This document shows positions 58,972 through 64,000 of a DNA stretch of 64,000 bases, one piece after another. The position numbers were made by a program, and so were the translations under genes. Below the pieces are notes generated by a model. That model saw only the letters and a program-made list of their open reading frames with translations. It was not told where the DNA came from and searched no databases. Source of the stretch: Alphaproteobacteria bacterium (GTDB taxonomy: Bacteria; Pseudomonadota; Alphaproteobacteria; UBA6615); assembly GCA_028279245.1 (NCBI GenBank), contig JANQOE010000021.1, positions 29,967 to 93,966 of the forward strand. The letters run 5' to 3'. Every line of letters starts with the position of its first letter. The stretch's first letter is position 1.

Positions 58972-59808
58972 CTAGCTTGCCTTGGCAATCGGCGTACCCG
59001 CGCCTTGTTCGTAGAGGCCGCGCTGTCCCTTGATCGACACGAACTTATCGGTCATGCCAAGCACGGTTTCCGCGCCGCCAAGCACCAGGTGCCCATCGGG
59101 CGGCAGGATGCCGGACATGCGGTTAAGCACCATCGTTTTGGTCTCTTGATCGAAGTAGATCAGCACATTGCGGCAGAAGATGATGTCGAACTTGCCGAGC
59201 GCGCGCATCTCGTCCAGCAGGTTGAATTCCTGAAAGCTGACCATCGCCCGCAGCGCCGGGTCGATGCGCCACTTGTCACCATCCTGCTTGAAATACTTCA
59301 CCAGCAGCGTAATCGGCAAACCGCGCTGCACCTCGAACTGGCTGTAAACGCCGGCCTTCGCCCGCGTCAGCACCTCACGGGAAATGTCGGTCGCGACGAT
59401 GTCGATTCGCCACCCGGCCAGCTTCGGGCCAGCCTCCTTCAGCACGATCGCCAGCGAATACGGTTCTTGACCGTTCGAACAGGCGGCGCTCCAGATCCGG
59501 ATATGTTTCTTGTCGCCACGGTTCTCGATCAGCTTCGGCAGCACATAGTCGCGGAACTGATCGAATGGCGTGATATCGCGGAAGAAGAACGACTCGTTGG
59601 TTGTCATCGCGTCGACGATCTCGCGGACCATCTCGGTCGATCCGGCCTTCTGCGAAGCCGTCGCCAGCTCGTCCAGATCGGCCAACTTGTATTTCCGCGC
59701 CACCGGCATCAGCCGTGACTCGAGCAAGTAGCCCTTCTCTTCCGAAAGGACGAGCCCCGACTCCTTTTTCACGAGAGCGCAGTAGTGCGCAAGACTTTCC
59801 TTGTTCAT
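58972..59808 (-). CDS. cheR: Chemotaxis methyltransferase CheR
   Basis: CheR methylates glutamates of chemoreceptors using SAM. The 278-residue protein has the helical N-terminal domain (LAHYCALVKKESGLVLSEEK, GYLLESRL) and the catalytic domain with TTNESFFFRDITPFDQF, IRIWSAACSNGQEPYSLAIV (SAM motif), DIVATDISREVLTRAKAGVY and FDIIFCRNVLIYFD. It overlaps cheB by 4 bases and is the last gene of the che unit. Confidence 0.97.
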   Translation of the reverse strand: MNKESLAHYCALVKKESGLVLSEEKGYLLESRLMPVARKYKLADLDELATASQKAGSTEMVREIVDAMTTNESFFFRDITPFDQFRDYVLPKLIENRGDKKHIRIWSAACSNGQEPYSLAIVLKEAGPKLAGWRIDIVATDISREVLTRAKAGVYSQFEVQRGLPITLLVKYFKQDGDKWRIDPALRAMVSFQEFNLLDEMRALGKFDIIFCRNVLIYFDQETKTMVLNRMSGILPPDGHLVLGGAETVLGMTDKFVSIKGQRGLYEQGAGTPIAKAS

Positions 59809-60944
59809 TTGCCGCCCCCGATCGCTTTGGTCACGGCACCGGCGATACCGTCAATCGGCAAGACCGCGCTGCAGACACCGGACTCGGCCGCTGCGCCGGG
59901 CATGCCCCAGACGACACTGGTCTCTTCGTCCTGGGCGATAACCGATCCGCCGACATTGACGATAGTCTTACAGCCGTCACGTCCGTCGTGGCCCATCCCG
60001 GTCAAGATCACTGTCAGGATCGCCGGACCGTATACCTCGGCCAAACTATCGAGCATCGGATCCACCGCCGGCCGGCAGAAGTTCACATGCGGTTGCTGAT
60101 CGAGGCGAAGCACCACATCCGTCCCGCTCCGCTTCACCCGCATATGATAATCGCCGGGCGCGACATAGACGTGCCCGCCTTTCAAGACGTCGCCGTCCTT
60201 CCCTTCCGCCGCCGGCGCGCCAGTAGCCTTCGCAATGTGCTGCGCCAGGATTGTCGTGAAATTCGGCGGCATATGTTGGGTAATCAGGATCGGCAGCTGA
60301 ACACTGGTCTTCAGCATGCCGAACAGCTTCAGCAGGGCCTGCGGGCCACCTGTCGAACTGCCGATCGCCAGCACCTGCGGCTTGCTCTTGCCGAACGGGC
60401 GCAGCTCGATTCCGCCGCTGGCGCTGCCGGCTGCGGTCTTCGCCTTGCCGATTAGCGGCTTCTTCGCCGTGGCCGCCGCAACCGGACGCTTCTTGCTGGC
60501 GAGGGCCTTGATCTTTTCGAGCAGGCTGCGCTTGAACTCTTCGGCGGTGCTGAGATGGATACCGCTGCCCGGCTTCGGAATGTAGTCGGAAGCACCCTTG
60601 GCCAGAGCCTCCAGGCTGATCTGGGCATTATGCATCGTCAGCGTCGACGCCATGATGACCTTCACACCGGGGTCGGCGCTCAGCAGCTTCGGCAACGCCG
60701 TCATGCCATCCATGACCGGCATCTCAATGTCCAGAACGATGACGTCAATCTTGTGTTTATCCTGCGCCTTCAGCGCGTTTTCGCCGTTGGAGACCGACGC
60801 CACGACCTGGATCGCCGGATCCTGTTCGAGCGTCCGCACCAACAACCCGCGCACCACCGCGGAGTCGTCGACGACCATGACACGGATGCAGTCGGAGGAA
60901 CCGGCGGATTGCCCGTCCCCAGCTTTGGCTGCGGCGAGGCCCAT
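59805..60944 (-). CDS. cheB: Chemoreceptor methylesterase CheB
   Basis: CheB is a methylesterase/glutaminase controlled by phosphorylation. The 379-residue protein has an N-terminal receiver (IRVMVVDDSAVVRGLLVRTL, VIVLDIEMPVMDGMTALPKL), a basic Ala/Lys linker (about residues 150-185) and the esterase domain with the Ser-His-Asp triad region (LAIGSSTGGPQALLKLFGML, ITQHMPPNFTTILAQHIAKA, LTGMGHDGRDGC). It starts one base after the cheY stop. Confidence 0.97.
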   Translation of the reverse strand: MGLAAAKAGDGQSAGSSDCIRVMVVDDSAVVRGLLVRTLEQDPAIQVVASVSNGENALKAQDKHKIDVIVLDIEMPVMDGMTALPKLLSADPGVKVIMASTLTMHNAQISLEALAKGASDYIPKPGSGIHLSTAEEFKRSLLEKIKALASKKRPVAAATAKKPLIGKAKTAAGSASGGIELRPFGKSKPQVLAIGSSTGGPQALLKLFGMLKTSVQLPILITQHMPPNFTTILAQHIAKATGAPAAEGKDGDVLKGGHVYVAPGDYHMRVKRSGTDVVLRLDQQPHVNFCRPAVDPMLDSLAEVYGPAILTVILTGMGHDGRDGCKTIVNVGGSVIAQDEETSVVWGMPGAAAESGVCSAVLPIDGIAGAVTKAIGGGK

Positions 60945-60945
60945 G

Positions 60946-61320
60946 TTAGAGCAGTCCGACTTGCCGGAACTTGCTCTGGATGATCTCGCTGTCGAAGGGC
61001 TTCATGATGTACTCATTCGCCCCTTCGGCGATCGCCTCCTGAATATGTTCGATATCGTTCTCGGTCGTGCAGAACACGACGGTCGGCGCATCGCCACCAT
61101 CCATCTTGCGCAGCGAGCGCAGGAAATCGATGCCGCTCATGACCGGCATGTTCCAGTCGAGCAGCACCGCATCGGGCATCTTGTCCTTGCAGACGTCGAT
61201 CGCCGCCTTGCCATCCGCCGCTTCGGCCACGGAGAACTCGAGCTCTTCCAGTATCTTGCGCGCGACCATCCGGATCACGCGTGAATCGTCTACGACAAGA
61301 CAGATCTTTGTATCCGACAT
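60946..61320 (-). CDS. cheY: Chemotaxis response regulator CheY (che operon copy)
   Basis: The 124-residue single receiver domain has the acidic pair D11/D12, phospho-acceptor D55 (AVLLDWNMPVMSGIDFLRSL), FCTTENDIEHIQEAI and the Lys in YIMKPFDSEI. It is distinct from the cheY at 10201. The operon position suggests it is the direct target of the CheA here. Confidence 0.96.
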   Translation of the reverse strand: MSDTKICLVVDDSRVIRMVARKILEELEFSVAEAADGKAAIDVCKDKMPDAVLLDWNMPVMSGIDFLRSLRKMDGGDAPTVVFCTTENDIEHIQEAIAEGANEYIMKPFDSEIIQSKFRQVGLL

Positions 61321-61331
61321 TCGTCGCGCTC

Positions 61332-61802
61332 CTAGGCAGCTAACGATTTGAGCGACAAGAGGTTATTCACCTCAAGTACGATCATGAGTTCACCATTAAG
61401 CCGGTAGATTCCCCCGGAAACCTCGCGCCAGGTCGGATCGAGTGTCGGGGGATTCGACTCATAGGTATCGGCCGACATGCTCAGCACCTCACCCACCGCG
61501 TCGACAATCAGGCTGTAGAGTTCGCCGCCATGCTCGACCACGACGCTCATGCATTCGGCATCATCGTCCTTCGGCGCCAATCCAAGCCGCCGGCGCACGT
61601 CGATAGCGGTGACGATGCGCCCACGCAGGTTCAGCGCACCGCCGACCTCTGCCGGCGCCAATGGGATCTTGGTGATCTTCTGTGGCCCAAGAATGTCTTG
61701 GACGACGAGGACGGGGATGCCAAACAACTGGTCGGCAATGGTGACCGTAACGAACTCGTCGGAGTCACCCGAGTTGATGGCTTGGTGTAGATTGTCGCTC
61801 AT
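61332..61802 (-). CDS. cheW: Chemotaxis coupling protein CheW
   Basis: CheW links chemoreceptors to CheA. The 156-residue protein is one CheW domain (FVTVTIADQLFGIPVLVVQD, ILGPQKITKIPLAPAEVGGA, LNLRGRIVTAIDVRRRLGLA, LYSLIVDAVGEVLSMSADTY, GIYRLNGELMIVLEVNNLLS). Its start overlaps the cheA stop by 4 bases. Confidence 0.96.
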   Translation of the reverse strand: MSDNLHQAINSGDSDEFVTVTIADQLFGIPVLVVQDILGPQKITKIPLAPAEVGGALNLRGRIVTAIDVRRRLGLAPKDDDAECMSVVVEHGGELYSLIVDAVGEVLSMSADTYESNPPTLDPTWREVSGGIYRLNGELMIVLEVNNLLSLKSLAA

Positions 61803-64000
61803 GCCGCGCTCCGCGTAATGGACAACGCCTGCTCAAGGCTTTCCAACAGGCTGTCCTTATCCAGCTTTCGCACATAATCGGTGAACCCGACCTCGCGCCC
61901 GCGGTCCAGGTCCCGCTGTGCCGTGTGCGAAGACAGTGCAACGATCGGCACTTCCTTCCAGCGGCTGCCGGTCCTGACCTTCTCGGCAAACTCGAACCCA
62001 TTCATCTCCGGCATCTCGATGTCGGAGATAATGATGTCGAAGTCCTTGCCATCGTCGCATAGCTTCAGCGCCGAAACCGCCGATTCCGCAGCGGTCACGC
62101 GGTAGCCCGCGATCTCCAGCAACGGGCTGAGCATGTTGCGGAAGAACGGGCTGTCGTCGACCAGCAACAGGCGTCGGGCGTTGTCGTCGCCGAACGCCTC
62201 GTCGCCGTGATCCTTGAACCAATCCGGCGCCGCCTCCGTGAGGAAGAAGCCCGCGTCGATAACGTCCGTCGCCTTCTCGGCAATGACGGCGCTGCCCAGA
62301 TAACCCGGTACCTGGCTGGCGATCTCGACCGAGAGCCTGGTTTCGACAATGTCGATAATCTCCTCGACCATGACGCCCATCGTCCGGTCCTTGTCTGCGA
62401 AGACAAGGACCGGCTGACGTCCCTCTTCCCGCAGTTTCTGATCCGGCGCGATCGTGATCAGCGGCATGAGTTGGCCGCGATACTGCACTACCCGCCGGCC
62501 ATCGGAAATCTCGATCGTGTTGACGTCGATCTCCTCCAATCGCGCAATCAACTCGAGCGGCACCGCCAACGGCGACTCGCCACCAATGCCAAACAGCAGG
62601 ATCGCAATCTCGTCTTCGCGGCGCACGCCCCGCGCATCGCCGATCTGGTCCGTCGCGGAGTCCAGAACCGACATATCGCCGCTGGCCGCGCTGGCAATGC
62701 CATTCGGATCCAGGATCATAATCACGCTGCCGTCGCCGAGGATCGTGTTGCCGGAGAACATCTGGATGTCCCGCAGGATGGGCGCGACCGGCTTGACCAC
62801 GATTTCTTCCGTATCGAACACGCGGTCGACGATGATACCAAAGGTGTTTGCACCGACTTGCGTCACCACGATGAAAGCGTCAGCAATATCCTCTTCGGTC
62901 ACAGCTGCCGAACCGGCCTCGGTCGCATCCTCGGTGCCGAGCTGCAGCAGCCCGCGCAAAGAAACCAGCGGCAGCAACCGGTCGCGTAGGCGTAGGACCT
63001 GCGCGCCGTTGATGTCTTCGATCCGGTTCTCCGACGAGTTGGACGCACGAACCAGCTCGAGCACGCTGATCTGCGGGATGGCGAACCGCTCGCCACCACA
63101 CTCCACTACCAAGGCAGAGACAATGGCCAGGGTCAGCGGGATCTTGATCGTGAAAGTCGTGCCTTTGCCCTCAACCGAGGCAAGTTCGACCGTGCCGCCG
63201 ATCTTCTCGATGTTGGTCCGCACGACATCCATGCCGACGCCGCGGCCCGACACACTGGTCACTTTCTCGGCGGTCGAGAAGCCAGCCTTGAAGATGTACT
63301 GATAGATCTGCGAATCCGACATGCTCTCGAGTTCGGCCTCGGTCGCCATCTCGTTCGCAATGATCTTCTTTTTGACCTTCTCCACGCCGATCCCGCGGCC
63401 ATCGTCTTTGATCTCGATGATGATGTGGCCGCCTTCGTGGAAGGCGTTCAGCATCACCGTACCAATCTCGGACTTGCCGGCAGCGAGCCGTTCCTTCGGA
63501 CCTTCCAGGCCGTGATCGCCCGAGTTACGGACCATGTGGGTCAGCGGGTCGCGGATGAGCTCTAGCACCTGCCGGTCGAGTTCCGTTTCCTGCCCATGCA
63601 TTTGCAGCTCGATCTTCTTATCGAGTTCATGGGACAGGTCGCGGATGATACGCGGCAGCTTCGACCAGGCATTGCCGATCGGCTGCATGCGCGTCTGCAT
63701 GACACCTTCTTGCAGCTCCGACACGATGTGGTTCAGGGTCTGCAGCGGCGCCGCAAAGATATCGGCTTCATCGCTAGAGCGTTGTAGCTGCATGAGCTGA
63801 TTGCGCGTCAGCACCAGCTCCGAAACCATGGTCATCAGGCTTTCCAGCACATCCACGCCAACACGGATCGACTGGGTGGCCAGGGAGGAGGACGGCGCAT
63901 CGCCCGCCGGCTTGGCCGGGTCAGCGGCTGGCGGTGGCGGCGGGGCTGCGGCTTCGGCGGTGGGCGCCTCTTCCGTCGGCGCGGCCTCTTCGTTGGCAGC
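61799..64000 (-). CDS. cheA: Chemotaxis histidine kinase CheA with C-terminal receiver (5' end cut by window)
   Basis: The frame stays open to position 64000, so the gene continues upstream; the Hpt and P2 domains are outside. Visible, in order: an Ala/Pro/Glu-rich linker, the dimerisation helices (SIRVGVDVLESLMTMVSELV, LTRNQLMQLQ), the ATPase domain (RDPLTHMVRNSGDHGLEGPK, DDGRGIGVEKV, SGRGVGMDVVRTNIEKIGGT), two CheW-like domains (VECGGERFAIPQISVLELVR; LLFGIGGESPLAVPLELIAR) and a C-terminal receiver (RLLLVDDSPFFRNMLSPLLE, FDIIISDIEMPEMNGFEFAE). This CheA-CheW2-REC layout is common in alphaproteobacteria. It is the first visible gene of cheA-cheW-cheY-cheB-cheR. Confidence 0.96.
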   Translation of the reverse strand, partial: AANEEAAPTEEAPTAEAAAPPPPPAADPAKPAGDAPSSSLATQSIRVGVDVLESLMTMVSELVLTRNQLMQLQRSSDEADIFAAPLQTLNHIVSELQEGVMQTRMQPIGNAWSKLPRIIRDLSHELDKKIELQMHGQETELDRQVLELIRDPLTHMVRNSGDHGLEGPKERLAAGKSEIGTVMLNAFHEGGHIIIEIKDDGRGIGVEKVKKKIIANEMATEAELESMSDSQIYQYIFKAGFSTAEKVTSVSGRGVGMDVVRTNIEKIGGTVELASVEGKGTTFTIKIPLTLAIVSALVVECGGERFAIPQISVLELVRASNSSENRIEDINGAQVLRLRDRLLPLVSLRGLLQLGTEDATEAGSAAVTEEDIADAFIVVTQVGANTFGIIVDRVFDTEEIVVKPVAPILRDIQMFSGNTILGDGSVIMILDPNGIASAASGDMSVLDSATDQIGDARGVRREDEIAILLFGIGGESPLAVPLELIARLEEIDVNTIEISDGRRVVQYRGQLMPLITIAPDQKLREEGRQPVLVFADKDRTMGVMVEEIIDIVETRLSVEIASQVPGYLGSAVIAEKATDVIDAGFFLTEAAPDWFKDHGDEAFGDDNARRLLLVDDSPFFRNMLSPLLEIAGYRVTAAESAVSALKLCDDGKDFDIIISDIEMPEMNGFEFAEKVRTGSRWKEVPIVALSSHTAQRDLDRGREVGFTDYVRKLDKDSLLESLEQALSITRSAA

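Overview
The window is a contiguous flagellar and chemotaxis island of an alphaproteobacterium. By eye the DNA is about 60-65 % GC. The order fliR-flhB-(cckA), the regulators CtrA, SciP, FlbD and FliX, the flagellin regulators FlbT and FlaF, MotE, a DUF6468-type protein and a CheA with a C-terminal receiver domain all point to Alphaproteobacteria, most likely a Rhodospirillales-like lineage; the genus cannot be told from this sequence. No rRNA, tRNA, insertion sequence or CRISPR array was seen.

Layout. 1-3.5 kb (minus): flgB-flgC-fliE-fliQ-fliR-flhB and the start of a membrane protein that is probably CckA. 3.6-5.6 kb (plus): csrA, then a small FlhB-C-terminal homologue, a short unknown gene, fliO and fliP. 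5.6-13.5 kb (minus): fliL-fliM-DUF6468-motE, then cheY, two tandem MotB-like genes and a large secreted TPR protein. 13.7-16.9 kb (plus): flgF-flgG-flgA-flgH. 17-18 kb (minus): dksA and fliX. 18.1-23.3 kb (plus): flgI-flgJ-flgN-flgK-flgL. 23.4-29.1 kb: a coiled-coil protein, four flagellins and a methyltransferase. 29.1-41.2 kb: flagellin glycosylation (FlmG-like transferase, a second glycosyltransferase, UDP-xylose synthase, Maf protein, nonulosonic-acid genes neuA/neuB/neuC, a truncated adenylation domain, a FemAB-like acyltransferase, a methyltransferase). 41.3-46.1 kb: flbT-flaF, fliK-flgD-flgE. 46.2-56.2 kb (plus): sciP, then fliF-fliG-fliH-fliN-motA-flbD-flhA and a second FliK-like gene. 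56.2-58 kb (minus): fliJ-fliI. 58.2 kb (plus): ctrA. 59-64 kb (minus): cheA-cheW-cheY-cheB-cheR, with cheA cut by the window end.

How it works together. The cluster carries both the parts list of the flagellum and a regulatory hierarchy visible in the DNA. Five perfect TTAA-N7-TTAA (CtrA-type) boxes lie in intergenic DNA before fliX, the fliO/fliP operon, flbT-flaF, the UDP-xylose synthase and a methyltransferase. Five sigma-54 (GG-N10-GC) promoters precede flgF, flgI, fliK and the flagellins. A repeated 15-bp inverted repeat (CGGCA-N5-TKCCG) lies about 82-95 bp upstream of four of the sigma-54 promoters and also near the starts of the fliF and fliO/fliP operons. This fits a FlbD enhancer/operator that activates late genes and represses early ones, as in Caulobacter. 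CtrA, its inhibitor SciP, its probable kinase CckA, FlbD and its partner FliX are all encoded in the same 64 kb.

The least conventional parts are the tandem MotB-like pair next to a 1092-residue AMIN-like/TPR protein and MotE, a coiled-coil protein whose last residues mimic the flagellin C-terminus, a second FliK-like protein after flhA, and a glycosylation block with two kinds of flagellin glycosyltransferase and an adenylation domain that stops at the hinge.
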